A stretch of DNA of 64,000 nucleotides from Buchananella hordeovulneris (GCF_001907235.1 NZ_MQVS01000003.1:186001-250000), one strand, 5' to 3'. Shown: positions 33,665 to 42,571, counted from the stretch's first letter. A program made the numbers and translations. Notes: generated by a model from the sequence alone, not told the origin.

Positions 33665-34531
33665 ATGCAACGGATAGGAATCACGGGCGCCAGCGGGCTC
33701 ATAGGCACCGCGGTGCGGCAGGCCCTGCAGGCGCGCGGGGACGAGCCGGTGGCGTTGGGGTGCCGCCGCGACTGGCAGCCGGACGACCTCGCCACCCTGG
33801 ACGCGGTAATTAACCTGGGGGGAGCCAGCCTCGGCGGGCGCCGCTGGAATGCCGCCTACAAGCGGCAGATCCGCGACTCGCGGGTGCTAAACACCGCCTC
33901 CCTAGCGGGGGCCATCGCGCGCAGCGACCGGCCGATCCGGCTGGTCAGCGCCTCGGCGGTCGGGTTTTATGGTGATCGGGGCGAGACCGTGCTGGGGGAA
34001 AGTGCGGCCGCGGGTGAGGGCTTCCTGGCCGACGTGTGTCGCGCCTGGGAGGCGGCGGCCGCCGACGCCGTCCCGACGGCGGCGCTGGTGCGCACCGGCA
34101 TCGTGGTCAGTGGGCGGGGCGGGGCGCTGGCACGGTTGGCCCCGTTGGCCCGCTGGGGACTGGCAGGCCCGCTCGGATCCGGCAGGCAATTCTGGCCGTG
34201 GATCGCGCTGGCAGACCACGTGCGCGCCCTGCTGCACCTGCTAGATCGCCCCGAGTTGACCGGACCGTTCAACCTGGTCGCCCCGCAGCCGGTGCGGCAG
34301 CGCGACTTTGCGCGCGCGCTCGGGCGGGCCGTGCGACGGCCGACGGTGCTGCCGACTCCCGGCTGGGCGCTGCGGTTGGCCGCCGGTGAGTTCGGGGGTG
34401 AACTGTTGGCCAGCCAGCGAGCGGTGCCCACCGCCCTGGCAGGCAGCGGTTTTACCTTCGCCCACCCGGAGCTGGGGCCGGTGCTGGCCGCCTGCGTGCG
34501 GCGTCGGGCACGGGCAGCGGGGAAGGACTGA
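33665..34531 (+). CDS. TIGR01777-type NAD(P)-binding epimerase (YfcH-like)
   Basis: A 288-residue extended SDR protein with the nucleotide motif GITGASGLIGTAV at the start, INLGGASLGGRRW near residue 45 and SASAVGFYGDRGE near 99. The C-terminal DUF1731-like part is seen as PTVLPTPGWALRLAAGEFGG. Members are widespread but their reaction is not settled; some link to cell division or envelope functions. It is divergent from the methyltransferase gene. Confidence 0.93.
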   Translation: MQRIGITGASGLIGTAVRQALQARGDEPVALGCRRDWQPDDLATLDAVINLGGASLGGRRWNAAYKRQIRDSRVLNTASLAGAIARSDRPIRLVSASAVGFYGDRGETVLGESAAAGEGFLADVCRAWEAAAADAVPTAALVRTGIVVSGRGGALARLAPLARWGLAGPLGSGRQFWPWIALADHVRALLHLLDRPELTGPFNLVAPQPVRQRDFARALGRAVRRPTVLPTPGWALRLAAGEFGGELLASQRAVPTALAGSGFTFAHPELGPVLAACVRRRARAAGKD

Positions 34532-34690
34532 CCGAGGGGGAGATGGCGGGCGGGCCACGTCTCCAGGGGCTTCGCGATGTACCGGTGCCGCTAGGACGAT
34601 GACGGTGCGGTGGGCTCCGGGCCGGGGGCCGCCGCGTCCCGGCAGCGGGCGGTGCCCGTCTGGCTCCAGTTCACGCCAAAGCAGCCGCTG

Positions 34691-34724
34691 AGCGGGCAGT
34701 GCGAGTTAAGCACTGCCCGCTTTT
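34691..34724 (+). terminator. Rho-independent terminator
   Basis: AGCGGGCAGTG (34691-34701) pairs with CACTGCCCGCT (34711-34721), and the stem is followed by TTTT. It ends transcription from the epimerase gene. The bases between 34532 and 34690 show no other feature. Confidence 0.85.
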
Positions 34725-34734
34725 GTGTCCCCAC

Positions 34735-34763
34735 TTGACACCTCCTCGGTTCTGTGGTTAATT
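34735..34763 (+). promoter_or_regulatory. Promoter of the GntR-ABC operon
   Basis: A perfect -35 box TTGACA at 34735-34740 is followed after 17 bases by TTAATT, a reasonable -10. It is overlapped by the operator and inverted repeat described at 34741-34786, so repression by the encoded GntR protein is likely. Confidence 0.65.
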
Positions 34764-34786
34764 AGTCGAGTAATGAACCGAGGAGG
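34741..34786 (+). promoter_or_regulatory. Operator and RBS-sequestering inverted repeat before the GntR gene
   Basis: Two perfect 12-base arms, CCTCCTCGGTTC (34741-34752) and GAACCGAGGAGG (34775-34786), enclose an inner near-palindrome ATTAGTCGAGTAAT (34761-34774). The right arm contains the AGGAGG ribosome binding site. The inner palindrome, over the -10 region, looks like a YtrA-type GntR operator. Whether the outer arms also fold in RNA depends on the transcription start. Confidence 0.6.
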
Positions 34787-34791
34787 TGAGG

Positions 34792-35160
34792 ATGTTTGAA
34801 GAAACAACCCCGATCTACCTCCAGATAGCCGCCGAGCTAGAGCAAAAAATCCTCTCCGGCGCCCTGACGGAAGGTAGCCAAGTCATGTCCACCACCCAGT
34901 ACTCCGCCCTGTACCGCATCAACCCAGCCACCGTCGCCAAGGGCTTCGCCCAGCTCCTAGACGCCGGGCTGCTGGAGAAACGACGCGGCATCGGCACCTT
35001 CGTGGCGCCCGGGGCCCGCGCGCGGCTCGCCGCCCGCGAGCGCGCCGACTTCGTCTCCCAACAACTGGCCCCCGTGCTGGCCCGCGCCGCCGACCTCGAC
35101 ATGTCCGCGGCAGACGTCATCGCCCTAGTCACCGAGCATTTCCCGAAGAAGGAATCATGA
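34792..35160 (+). CDS. GntR-family repressor (YtrA subfamily)
   Basis: A 122-residue regulator: the N-terminal winged helix (TPIYLQIAAELEQKILSGAL, then YRINPATVAKGFAQLLDAGL and GTFVAPGARARL) and a short C-terminal dimerisation tail, the YtrA subfamily layout. The ATG at 34792 has AGGAGG 5 bases upstream; an in-frame GTG at 34786 overlaps it. YtrA-type genes usually control the ABC transporter encoded right after them, and here the ATPase gene overlaps by ATGA. Confidence 0.93.
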   Translation: MFEETTPIYLQIAAELEQKILSGALTEGSQVMSTTQYSALYRINPATVAKGFAQLLDAGLLEKRRGIGTFVAPGARARLAARERADFVSQQLAPVLARAADLDMSAADVIALVTEHFPKKES

Positions 35161-36047
35161 ACGCCACCCACCTGCCACCCGCAGGCGCCCAAGTTGTCAA
35201 CCTCAGTCACCGCTATGGCCGCAAATACCCGGCCCTGACCGACCTGACGTGCACGATCCCGGCGGGCAAGATCGTCGGCCTGTTCGGCTCCAACGGCGCA
35301 GGCAAATCCACCCTCCTGCACCTGCTGTCCGGCCTACTGCTGCCCCAAAGTGGCCGCATCATCGTCGGGGATGAAAGCCGACCCCACTACTTCTCCCGCC
35401 TGGCCGCCCTGACCGGCGGCAACAACGAGGCCGCAAACGGTTTCTCCCTCGCCGACAGTCTCGACTTGCACGCCGCCACCCGACGCACCTTCGACCGGGC
35501 ACTCGCCGAGGACTTCCTTGCCTCCGTCGGCGTCAACCCCAAAAAAGACCCCGAAAAGCTCTCCCGCGGGCAGCGTTCCGCCGTCGCCGCCGCCATCGGC
35601 CTGGCCGCCCGCGCCCCGTTGACCCTGCTCGACGAAGTAACCCTCGGGATGGACGCCCCCACGCGGCAAAACTTCTACGACCTTCTGCTGGCCGACGTCG
35701 CCGCTCACCCGCGTACCGTCGTCCTCGCCACCCACCTGATCGACGAAACCGAACGCGTCATCGACGAGACCCTCATCATCGAAGGAGGCCGGGCGGTGGG
35801 CGGCGGCACCGCCGACGAACTGGTCGGCAGCATGTACGCAATCTCCGGGCCCGCTCCCGACGTCGCGGCCTACAGCCAGGCGGCCGACGTCGTCGCCCGC
35901 CGCAGCCTCGGCCCCTACGAACGAGTCATCATCCGCGGCCAGCGCCCCGCCACCATCCCTGCAGCCCTGACCACCGAAAGTCTCGGCTTCGCCGAATGCG
36001 TCATCGCCCTGACCGGCAAACTCCTGGAGAAGAACCAAAATGACTAA
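35157..36047 (+). CDS. ABC transporter ATP-binding protein (GntR-controlled)
   Basis: A 296-residue ABC ATPase with Walker A GSNGAGKSTLLH near residue 44, a slightly unusual signature LSRGQRSAV (Arg in place of the second Gly), Walker B LTLLDEVTLGMD and the His in LATHLIDET. The catalytic Glu after Walker B is retained (LLDE). Its start overlaps the GntR gene and its end overlaps the membrane-protein gene by 8 bases. It is probably an exporter for a peptide or cell-wall-active compound, by analogy with YtrB. Confidence 0.92.
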   Translation: MNATHLPPAGAQVVNLSHRYGRKYPALTDLTCTIPAGKIVGLFGSNGAGKSTLLHLLSGLLLPQSGRIIVGDESRPHYFSRLAALTGGNNEAANGFSLADSLDLHAATRRTFDRALAEDFLASVGVNPKKDPEKLSRGQRSAVAAAIGLAARAPLTLLDEVTLGMDAPTRQNFYDLLLADVAAHPRTVVLATHLIDETERVIDETLIIEGGRAVGGGTADELVGSMYAISGPAPDVAAYSQAADVVARRSLGPYERVIIRGQRPATIPAALTTESLGFAECVIALTGKLLEKNQND

Positions 36048-36807
36048 GCGCTCCAATCCCCTCTTTGTCCTCGCGCCTGGTGCCACCGCCACCGTGCTGG
36101 TATCAGGCATCGTCCTCGGCCTGGCCGCTCTGGTGCTCAGCAGTATCGGCTACGGGGTGCTGCGCGCCAACGACCTCGGCCTGACCCTAAACGGGCAACC
36201 CATCGACTCGTGGCCCACCTTCCTCGGGCAAATCGGTGGCTTCAGCCTGCGGCTGGTCAGCTCCACCGTTGTCATAGTCAGCGGCATCTACTCAATCGTC
36301 ATGGCCGGCTCGTGGCTGCGGGTGTGGGTCTCGGCAGGCGGCACCCGCATGGAAGCCGCCCGCGCCTTCCTCGTGGCCATCGTCACGGCGACCCTGTCCG
36401 CGGTCGCTCTCGATCTGCTGGCCCACTTCCTCAGCCCGCTGACGGTGCGCGAAGGGCTCGGCGGCTCCGGGATCATCGGCTTCGCGTTCGAGGCCGAACG
36501 GGTCGGGGACAGCGTGGAGATCGCCACCCGCTACGGGCCCCTCGGCAACGTCATCTTCGCCACCGCGCTCGTCGTGCCCGGCGTGATGCTGCTCGGCGGC
36601 GTGATCGGTCTGCTCTACCAGCGCTTCCACCCGGCGCTGGCCACCATGCTGCTCTTTGGGAGTGCCAACCTGGCGCTGCTGGTCGGCTCCCTGCTCGTCC
36701 ACAGTGGGGTGCTGCTCGAGGCGTTGGTGGCGGTGGGGGCGGCCCTGCTGCTGGCCTGCGGCCTGCTCCTCCTCAAGGACATCAATCTCGCCAAACGGCC
36801 CGCCTAG
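36040..36807 (+). CDS. Membrane protein, probable ABC-2-like permease partner
   Basis: A 255-residue protein with six hydrophobic segments (for example VLVSGIVLGLAALVLSSIGY, VIFATALVVPGVMLLGGVIG and VALLLACGLLLLK). It has no recognised family motif. Its 8-base overlap with the ATPase gene and its membrane topology make it the likely transmembrane partner. It is the last gene of the operon, followed by a long repeat-rich gap. Confidence 0.82.
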   Translation: MTKRSNPLFVLAPGATATVLVSGIVLGLAALVLSSIGYGVLRANDLGLTLNGQPIDSWPTFLGQIGGFSLRLVSSTVVIVSGIYSIVMAGSWLRVWVSAGGTRMEAARAFLVAIVTATLSAVALDLLAHFLSPLTVREGLGGSGIIGFAFEAERVGDSVEIATRYGPLGNVIFATALVVPGVMLLGGVIGLLYQRFHPALATMLLFGSANLALLVGSLLVHSGVLLEALVAVGAALLLACGLLLLKDINLAKRPA

Positions 36808-37580
36808 CGGGCGTGGGGCGGGGGTGCGGGCGGCCGGACGCTGGTTCCGGCCGCCCGCGCCTGGTGGGCGGGAGGCTGCGGGGTGATGCGCGGGACGCTG
36901 CGGGGTGATATGCGGGACGCGATTACTGTGAACCCGTGGGGTGCGATGGCTTTACCACAGGTCGGGTGGAGCACGGCGGCGGAGTGCATGAATGACCGTC
37001 ATGCTTTTGCCGCACCATCATGCCCTTGATGCACCGTCATGCCTTTGTCGCACCATCATGCTCTTATGGCACCGCCATGTCCTTAAAACAGTGAAATAAG
37101 GGCATGATGGTGCGTTAAGCACATGGTGGTGCGTTAAGGACATGATGGTGACGCAGAAGTACGGGCATGACGGTGCGTTAAGGACATGGCGGTGCGCTAC
37201 GCACATGGCGGTGCGCCAAGGACATGGCGGTGCGTTAAGCACATGATGGTGACGCAGAAGTACGGGCATGGCGGTGCGCCAAGGACATGGCGGTGCGCTA
37301 CGCACATGGCGGTGCGCTAACGGCATGGTGGTCATGCACAGGCAAGAGGAGTGCAGGCTGGGCGCTCGCCCCGCTCCGGCGCTAAACGTGCGCCGTTCCA
37401 CAACTTGCACGCGAGCCGGGGCTGGGCGAGCGCGCCACGATCTGGCAGAATATGGCGCTGTACCCGGCCCGCCTGGCCCCTCTCTCTAGGCGGAAGCCGC
37501 GTCCAGGATTCCGCTTGTGGCCGTAACCCACCGGAGACAAGCGTGCGTCCACCCCAATTTGATCAGGAGTGACCACCACA
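36808..37580. other. 760-base intergenic region with repeat array, no gene
   Basis: No convincing coding sequence is present. The first 170 bases are plain GC-rich spacer, then the repeat array at 36985-37345 follows, then about 230 bases upstream of rpsP that probably carry its promoter (an AT-richer AGAATAT at about 37447). Confidence 0.75.
36985..37345. repeat. Array of about 20-base repeats with an inverted left arm
   Basis: A degenerate unit of the type AAGGACATGGCGGTGCG recurs about every 20 bases from roughly 37095 to 37340, in about a dozen copies. Between 36985 and 37085 the same unit occurs about four times in the opposite orientation (GCACCGCCATGTCCTTA at the centre), so the two arms can fold on each other around 37090. 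A larger block, from CATGATGGTGACGCAGAAGT, repeats at 37141 and 37242 with a period of 101 bases. Units are directly adjacent, without unique spacers. Confidence 0.85.
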
Positions 37581-38063
37581 GTGGCAGTGAAGATTCGTCT
37601 CAAGCGAATGGGCAAGATCCGTTCGCCGTTCTACCGTGTCGTCGTCGTTGACAGCCGCAAGAAGCGCGACGGCCGCGTGATCGAAGAGATCGGCAAGTAC
37701 GACCCCATGCAGGAGCCCTCGCTCATTCAGATCGTCTCTGAGCGGGCGCAGTACTGGCTGGGTGTCGGCGCGCAGCCGTCCGACCCAGTGCTGAACCTGT
37801 TGAAGATCACCGGTGACTGGCAGCAGTTCAAGGGCCTGCCGGGGGCCGAGGGCCGTTTGAAGGTCAAGGAAGGCGCCGAGGAGATCGCCGCCGCCCGCGC
37901 CGAGGCCATCAAGAAGGCCGACGAGGCCGCCGAGAAGGCCAAGGCCGCGCAGTCGGCCGCCAAGGCTGAGGCAGAGGCCGCGGCCGCTGCGGAAGCCGCC
38001 GCCGCGGAGTCCGCCGCCGACGAGGCCGCCGAGGCCGCCGAGGCCCCGGCTGAGGAAGCCTGA
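37581..38063 (+). CDS. rpsP: 30S ribosomal protein S16
   Basis: A 160-residue S16. The GTG at 37581 gives the canonical start [20 protein letters not shown], with AGGAG about 11 bases upstream; the upstream GTG at 37569 overlaps that site. The folded core is about 80 residues ([30 protein letters not shown]). A long Ala/Glu/Lys tail fills residues 95-160, a feature common in Actinobacteria. It starts the rpsP-KH gene pair upstream of rimM-trmD-rplS. Confidence 0.97.
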   Translation: MAVKIRLKRMGKIRSPFYRVVVVDSRKKRDGRVIEEIGKYDPMQEPSLIQIVSERAQYWLGVGAQPSDPVLNLLKITGDWQQFKGLPGAEGRLKVKEGAEEIAAARAEAIKKADEAAEKAKAAQSAAKAEAEAAAAAEAAAAESAADEAAEAAEAPAEEA

Positions 38064-38064
38064 C

Positions 38065-38304
38065 ATGTTGGCTGACGCGCTCGACCACCTCGTGCGGGGC
38101 ATCGTCGACAATCCCGACGACGTGCGGGTCACCTCCCGCTCGTTGCGGCGCGGCGAACTGCTCGAAGTGCGTGTAGCGCCAGCCGACCTGGGGCGGGTCA
38201 TTGGCCGCTCTGGCCGCACCGCCCGCGCGCTGCGCACCGTCATCTCCGCCCTGTCCACTTCCGGACCGGTGCGGGTGGACGTGGTCGACACCGACCGGCG
38301 CTGA
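38065..38304 (+). CDS. khpA: KH-domain RNA-binding protein
   Basis: A 79-residue protein made of one KH domain: LADALDHLVRGIVDNPDDV, then RVAPADLGRVIGRSGRTARA with the GRSG loop that contacts RNA. It is the KhpA/YlqC family, always found just after rpsP in Gram-positive bacteria and linked to control of cell division and elongation. It starts 2 bases after the rpsP stop, so the two are coupled. A terminator follows. Confidence 0.95.
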   Translation: MLADALDHLVRGIVDNPDDVRVTSRSLRRGELLEVRVAPADLGRVIGRSGRTARALRTVISALSTSGPVRVDVVDTDRR

Positions 38305-38316
38305 GCCGCACCGACA

Positions 38317-38349
38317 GTGCCCCGCCGCAACTATGCGGCGGGGCACTTT
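38317..38349 (+). terminator. Terminator after the rpsP-KH operon
   Basis: A 13-base perfect stem, GTGCCCCGCCGCA (38317-38329) with TGCGGCGGGGCAC (38334-38346), has a 4-base loop and is followed by TTT. It divides rpsP-KH from rimM-trmD. Confidence 0.85.
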
Positions 38350-38463
38350 GCGTGCCGGGCCGACCGCGCCCCGCCGCCAATGGCCAGCGCCGAGGGCGTT
38401 CCGGCTGGCAGGGCCGATGGACTAGATTGACTAGTAGGGACAGGAAGGAAAACAGGGGGAGTA

Positions 38464-38982
38464 ATGCTGTTGACGGTGGCGGTAATCGGGGCGGCGCACG
38501 GGCTGCGCGGCGAGGTCAGGCTTGATGTGCGCACGGATGATCCGCGTGGCCGCTTGACGGGCGGCGCGGTGTTCGCCACCGAGGACCCGCGCCACCCCAC
38601 TTTGACCCTGCAGCGGGTACGCCGCGACGGGCCGCGCACTTTCGCCAGCTTCGCGGGCATCACCGACCGGACCGCCGCGGAGGGCCTGCGGGGCATCGCC
38701 CTGCTGATTGACCCGGCGGGCGAAGAACTGGAGGCTGACGAGTTCTACCCGCACGAGCTGCGCGGCCTGGCGGCCCTTGACCCGGAGGGAAGCAGCCTCG
38801 GCACCGTTAAGGATCTGCTGCCCGGGGCCGCCCAAGACATTTTGGTGATAGACACCGGCGCGGACGAGGTGCTGGTGCCATTCGTCGCCGAACTGGTGCC
38901 CGAGGTCGACCTAGCGGGCGGACGCGTCATCATTGACCCGCCGGGGGGATTGTTTCCGGACCGCGGGCAGGCCGTGTCGTGA
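38464..38982 (+). CDS. rimM: Ribosome maturation factor RimM
   Basis: A 172-residue protein that binds S19 and helps mature the 30S head. The N-terminal RimM domain shows [20 protein letters not shown], and the PRC-barrel half shows [20 protein letters not shown] and [20 protein letters not shown]. It has a normal length. The stop overlaps the trmD start (GTGAGG), so the two are translated together. Confidence 0.95.
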   Translation: MLLTVAVIGAAHGLRGEVRLDVRTDDPRGRLTGGAVFATEDPRHPTLTLQRVRRDGPRTFASFAGITDRTAAEGLRGIALLIDPAGEELEADEFYPHELRGLAALDPEGSSLGTVKDLLPGAAQDILVIDTGADEVLVPFVAELVPEVDLAGGRVIIDPPGGLFPDRGQAVS

Positions 38983-40415
38983 GGATCGACATCGTCTCGA
39001 TCTTTCCCGCCTACCTCGACGCCTTGCAGCTGTCACTCGTCGGCAAGGCCGCGGAGGCCGGATTGGTGGAGTTGCACGTCCACGATCTGCGCGATGTGAC
39101 CACCGATAGGCACCGCACCGTCGATGACACCCCGGTGGGTGGGGGAGCGGGCATGGTCATGCGGCCCGACGTTTGGGGCCGCATGCTCGACCCGCTCCTC
39201 GGGCTGGGCCCGGCCGCTCCGGCCCCCGCGCCCGCCGCCCGCGCTAGCCTGCTCGGCCCGCTGGCGCCCGACGCCGGGCAAACAGCCGACGGCCCCCGTC
39301 ACGTTAACCTCCCCGGGCGCCCACGCCGGATCCTGGCCATCCCCACCCCGGCGGGCACCCCCCTCACGCAAGCCACCGCCTTCGACCTGGCGGGCGCTGA
39401 CCAGCTCGTCATCGCGTGCGGCCGCTACGAAGGTATCGACGCGCGGGTGGCCGACCACTACGCGGCCCGCGGGGTGGAGGTGCATGAGTTCTCCCTCGGC
39501 GACTTCGTCCTCAACGGCGGGGAGGTGGCCGCCCTGGCCCTGGTGGAGGCGGTGGTGCGGCTGGTGCCCGGCGTCGTCGGCAACCCCGAATCCCTCGTCG
39601 AGGAATCCCACGGCGCGGCCGGCCTGCTCGAATACCCGGTCTACACGCGTCCCTTGCAGTGGCACGATCAGCAGGTGCCGACCGTGCTGACGTCCGGCAA
39701 TCACGCCGCGATTCGTCGCTGGCGGCGAGATCAAGCCTTGAGTCGCACCGCGGCTCGGCGCCCCGACATGCTCAGCCGCCTGCAGGCCGACCAGCTCGAC
39801 CGGGCCGACCGCCTGCTCCTGGCACACCTCGGCTGGTACGCCCCCCAGGACGGACACCCCACCGAGCTAGAGGTGCGCCCGGCCCGCCCCCAGGAAGCCG
39901 ACGCCTTGGCCACCCTGGCCGCCGTCACTTTCCCGGCGGCCTGCCCCCCCGAACTGCCGCAAGACGCCATAGCGCAACACATTGCCACCCACCTGACGAC
40001 CGACATCTTTACCCGCCTCATCGCCGACCCGCAGGCCGACGTCCTCGTCGCCGCCACTCGGGCGGGGTTGGTGGGCTACAGCGTCTGCCTGCTGCTGCCG
40101 GGCGGGCAACCCCACTGGTTCGGGGAGGAGCTACCGCCTGCCCTGGCCCCGCTGGCGGGCCAAGACCTGGTGGAGATGTCCAAGTGTTATGTGCTGCCCG
40201 CCGCCCGCGGGACCGGGGTGGCGGCCCGCCTGATCGAAGCCAGCGTGCAGCGGGCACGCGAGCGGCATGCTAGCCACATGTGGCTCGGCACCAACAAAGC
40301 CAACCGCCACGCCCGCAAGGCCTACGAGCGCGCCGGATTCGAGTACGCGGGCCGACGCAACTTCGAGGTCGCTGGCCTGCCACAGTCCGACGTCGCCTAC
40401 CTGCGGCGCCTCTAG
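38979..40415 (+). CDS. trmD: tRNA (guanine-37-N1) methyltransferase TrmD fused to a GNAT acetyltransferase
   Basis: A 478-residue fusion. Residues 1-295 are TrmD, which methylates G37 of tRNAs: [41 protein letters not shown] and the knotted SAM site [17 protein letters not shown], then [15 protein letters not shown] Pro/Ala-rich loop of about 35 residues is inserted near residue 75. Residues 300-478 form a GNAT domain: [20 protein letters not shown], then [19 protein letters not shown] (acetyl-CoA loop) and [20 protein letters not shown]. No stop, frameshift or internal ribosome site separates the halves. The substrate of the acetyltransferase is unknown. The gene follows rimM with a 4-base overlap. 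Confidence 0.96.
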   Translation: MRIDIVSIFPAYLDALQLSLVGKAAEAGLVELHVHDLRDVTTDRHRTVDDTPVGGGAGMVMRPDVWGRMLDPLLGLGPAAPAPAPAARASLLGPLAPDAGQTADGPRHVNLPGRPRRILAIPTPAGTPLTQATAFDLAGADQLVIACGRYEGIDARVADHYAARGVEVHEFSLGDFVLNGGEVAALALVEAVVRLVPGVVGNPESLVEESHGAAGLLEYPVYTRPLQWHDQQVPTVLTSGNHAAIRRWRRDQALSRTAARRPDMLSRLQADQLDRADRLLLAHLGWYAPQDGHPTELEVRPARPQEADALATLAAVTFPAACPPELPQDAIAQHIATHLTTDIFTRLIADPQADVLVAATRAGLVGYSVCLLLPGGQPHWFGEELPPALAPLAGQDLVEMSKCYVLPAARGTGVAARLIEASVQRARERHASHMWLGTNKANRHARKAYERAGFEYAGRRNFEVAGLPQSDVAYLRRL

Positions 40416-40470
40416 CAGTGGCCGACACCACGCCCGGCGCAGGGCGCCGATATGGCAAACTATTGCCTTG

Positions 40471-40523
40471 GTTCACGGCCGCCGTGCTCTGCCCCTGGGG
40501 AGGCGGCAAAAGCGCCAGTGAAC
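40471..40523 (+). promoter_or_regulatory. Structured leader before rplS
   Basis: GTTCAC (40471-40476) pairs with GTGAAC (40518-40523), and inside it GCCGCC (40478-40483) pairs with GGCGGC (40502-40507). It lies 75 bases before rplS in a 182-base gap and could be an autoregulatory L19 leader or an RNA processing site. An AT-richer CAAACTATTG before it may be the promoter. Confidence 0.4.
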
Positions 40524-40597
40524 ACCAGCCATATCCCGGCGCCTCGCGCCGCTGAACAGGCCGGGCGTGACCAGAGGCGCGCACGGAAGTGAGAAGC

Positions 40598-40951
40598 ATG
40601 AGCATCGTTGACGAAATCGGCCAGCAGTCCCTGCGACAGGACATCCCGGTCTTCCGCGCCGGTGACACCCTGAAGGTGCACGTGAAGGTCGTCGAAGGTA
40701 ACCGCAGCCGTATCCAGGTCTTCCAGGGCGTCGTCATCGCCCGCCGGGGCGCCGGGGTGGGCGAGACCTTCACCATCCGCAAGGTGAGCTTCGGGGTGGG
40801 CGTGGAGCGCACCTTCCCGGTGCACACCCCCTCGATCGACCACATTGAGGTCGTCACCCGCGGTGACGTGCGGCGCGCCAAGCTGTACTACCTGCGCTCG
40901 CTGCGCGGCAAGGCAGCCAAGATCAAGGAAAAGCGCACCAACGCTGGCTGA
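40598..40951 (+). CDS. rplS: 50S ribosomal protein L19
   Basis: A 117-residue L19 of usual length: [40 protein letters not shown] and [21 protein letters not shown]19 sits at the 30S-50S interface. The start is the ATG at 40598, with GGAAGTGAG upstream. A strong terminator follows the stop. Confidence 0.97.
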   Translation: MSIVDEIGQQSLRQDIPVFRAGDTLKVHVKVVEGNRSRIQVFQGVVIARRGAGVGETFTIRKVSFGVGVERTFPVHTPSIDHIEVVTRGDVRRAKLYYLRSLRGKAAKIKEKRTNAG

Positions 40952-40964
40952 CGCCAACACTGAT

Positions 40965-40996
40965 ACGCACCGGCCCGGTCTGCGGGCCGGTGCGTT
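40965..40996 (+). terminator. Terminator after rplS
   Basis: ACGCACCGGCCCG (40965-40977) and CGGGCCGGTGCGT (40983-40995) form a 13-base perfect stem with a 5-base loop, followed by TTG. Confidence 0.85.
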
Positions 40997-41029
40997 GTCG
41001 TGCACGAATGTTGCGTAGGATGAACCCTG

Positions 41030-41824
41030 ATGTCTGAAAAGCCCGACGAAGCTCCCGCCCACGCCGGCGTCTTCACCCCTGTGTCCGCGGGCCAGTCCCG
41101 AAAGGACAGGCGGTCGCTGGAACGGGCCAACAAGGCAGCCCGCACCAAGCAGCGGCAGCACAAGGCCGGCAGCGCCCTGGTGGCATACGCCCGTGAGGTA
41201 GCCATCGTGCTGACCGTGGCGGTCGTGATGGCGGTGGGGATGAAAACGTTCATCACCCAGGCCTTCCGCATTCCCACCGGGTCGATGATCTCCACCATCG
41301 AACCCGGAGACCGGGTCATGGCCCGGCGCTTTTCCTTGGGGGAACAGGACCTCCGACGCGGTGACATCGTCGTCTTCAAAGACACCGAGGATTGGCTGTC
41401 TTCGGCTGCCGTCCCCGCCCCCAACCGGTTCACCCGGTTCTTCCAATGGATCGGCCTGATGCCGCAAGACGGCGACGATCACCTCGCCAAACGGATCATC
41501 GGCCTGCCCGGTGACCGGGTCAAATGCTGCGCCAGTGACGGACGCATCGAAATCAACGGGGTCCCGGTCACTGAGCCGTACCTGCAGCCCGGGGTGGTGC
41601 CGTCGGCCATCGACTTCGATGTCACTGTCCCGGCCGGGCGCATGTTCGTCATGGGGGACAATCGTCCCCACTCCGCCGACTCCCGCGCCCACCTGGACTC
41701 GCCGTTCTTTGGGACCGTGCCGATCGACGACGTCGTGGGCGTGGTCTACCTGACCATGTGGCCCTTTGAACGGTGGCACGTGCACACCAACCCCGGCAAC
41801 TTCAATCAGGTCCCCCGCCAGTGA
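41030..41824 (+). CDS. lepB: Signal peptidase I
   Basis: A 264-residue membrane serine protease that cleaves signal peptides on the outer face of the membrane. One hydrophobic helix (VAIVLTVAVVMAVGMKTF) is followed by the catalytic Ser85 in IPTGSMIST and Lys154 in HLAKRIIGLPGDRV, then FVMGDNRPHSADSRAH. The N-terminal cytoplasmic tail of about 50 residues is basic. It overlaps rnhB by 4 bases. Confidence 0.97.
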   Translation: MSEKPDEAPAHAGVFTPVSAGQSRKDRRSLERANKAARTKQRQHKAGSALVAYAREVAIVLTVAVVMAVGMKTFITQAFRIPTGSMISTIEPGDRVMARRFSLGEQDLRRGDIVVFKDTEDWLSSAAVPAPNRFTRFFQWIGLMPQDGDDHLAKRIIGLPGDRVKCCASDGRIEINGVPVTEPYLQPGVVPSAIDFDVTVPAGRMFVMGDNRPHSADSRAHLDSPFFGTVPIDDVVGVVYLTMWPFERWHVHTNPGNFNQVPRQ

Positions 41825-42513
41825 GCCCCACCCGCGCGCTGGAAAGCGCGCTCGCGGCCAGCCACGGGCTGGTGGCCGGGATCGACGAGGTGGGGCGCGG
41901 CGCGCTAGCCGGGCCGGTGAGCGTCGGGGTGTGTGTCATTGGCCCCGACACGGGCCCCGCCCCGGTGGGGTTGCGGGACTCCAAACAGTTGCGACCGGCC
42001 GCCCGGGCGGCCCTGTGCGGGCCGGTGCGCGCCTGGACGCTGGCTAGCGCCGTGGGGCACGCCTGGCCGACCGAGATTGACCAGGTGGGCATCGTGGGGG
42101 CGCTGCGCCTGGCGGCGCTGCGGGCCTTGGCCAGCCTGCCGCCGACGGCCCGGCCTGGCTACGTGCTGCTCGACGGCGTGCACGATTGGCTGGCCAGCCC
42201 GAGTGATCTTTTTGCCGCCGACGCCGCGGAGCGTCTGTGCCAGGAGTCCACCGGCCGGGCACCGCACGAAATTCTCACCGCCCCGGTGCGCACTGTCGTC
42301 AAGGGCGACGACTCCGTGTCCGTCATTGCCGCCGCCTCTGTCCTGGCCAAGGTCGAGCGGGACGAACTCATGGCCCGGCAGAGCGACCCGGGTTACGGCT
42401 GGGCGCACAACAAGGGCTACACCGCCCCGGCCCACGTGGCAGGGTTGCGGCGCCTGGGCCCCAGCCAGTTCCACCGCCGCTCCTGGCGCCTGCCGGGTGT
42501 CGGCGGGGCGTGA
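41821..42513 (+). CDS. rnhB: Ribonuclease HII
   Basis: A 230-residue nuclease that cuts RNA in RNA-DNA hybrids and removes misincorporated ribonucleotides. The GTG at 41821 overlaps the lepB stop (GTGA). Active-site motif GIDEVGRGALAGPV (Asp22, Glu23) is followed by the third Asp in LLDGVHDW and by KGDDSVSVIAAASVLAKVERD. Normal length; standard actinobacterial position after lepB. Confidence 0.96.
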   Translation: MSPTRALESALAASHGLVAGIDEVGRGALAGPVSVGVCVIGPDTGPAPVGLRDSKQLRPAARAALCGPVRAWTLASAVGHAWPTEIDQVGIVGALRLAALRALASLPPTARPGYVLLDGVHDWLASPSDLFAADAAERLCQESTGRAPHEILTAPVRTVVKGDDSVSVIAAASVLAKVERDELMARQSDPGYGWAHNKGYTAPAHVAGLRRLGPSQFHRRSWRLPGVGGA

Positions 42514-42571
42514 GATTACCAACCGGCGCGGGGCGTGGGCCCACCTGACGGCCTTTGGCATGATGGAGGGC

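Noticed and set aside
36985-37345. CRISPR array
   Set aside because: The repeats are directly adjacent and degenerate, with no unique spacers of constant length, and there are no cas genes nearby.
37018-37410. 130-codon frame on the minus strand through the repeat array
   Set aside because: The peptide is a by-product of a non-multiple-of-three 20-base repeat, has no ribosome binding site and no sensible composition.
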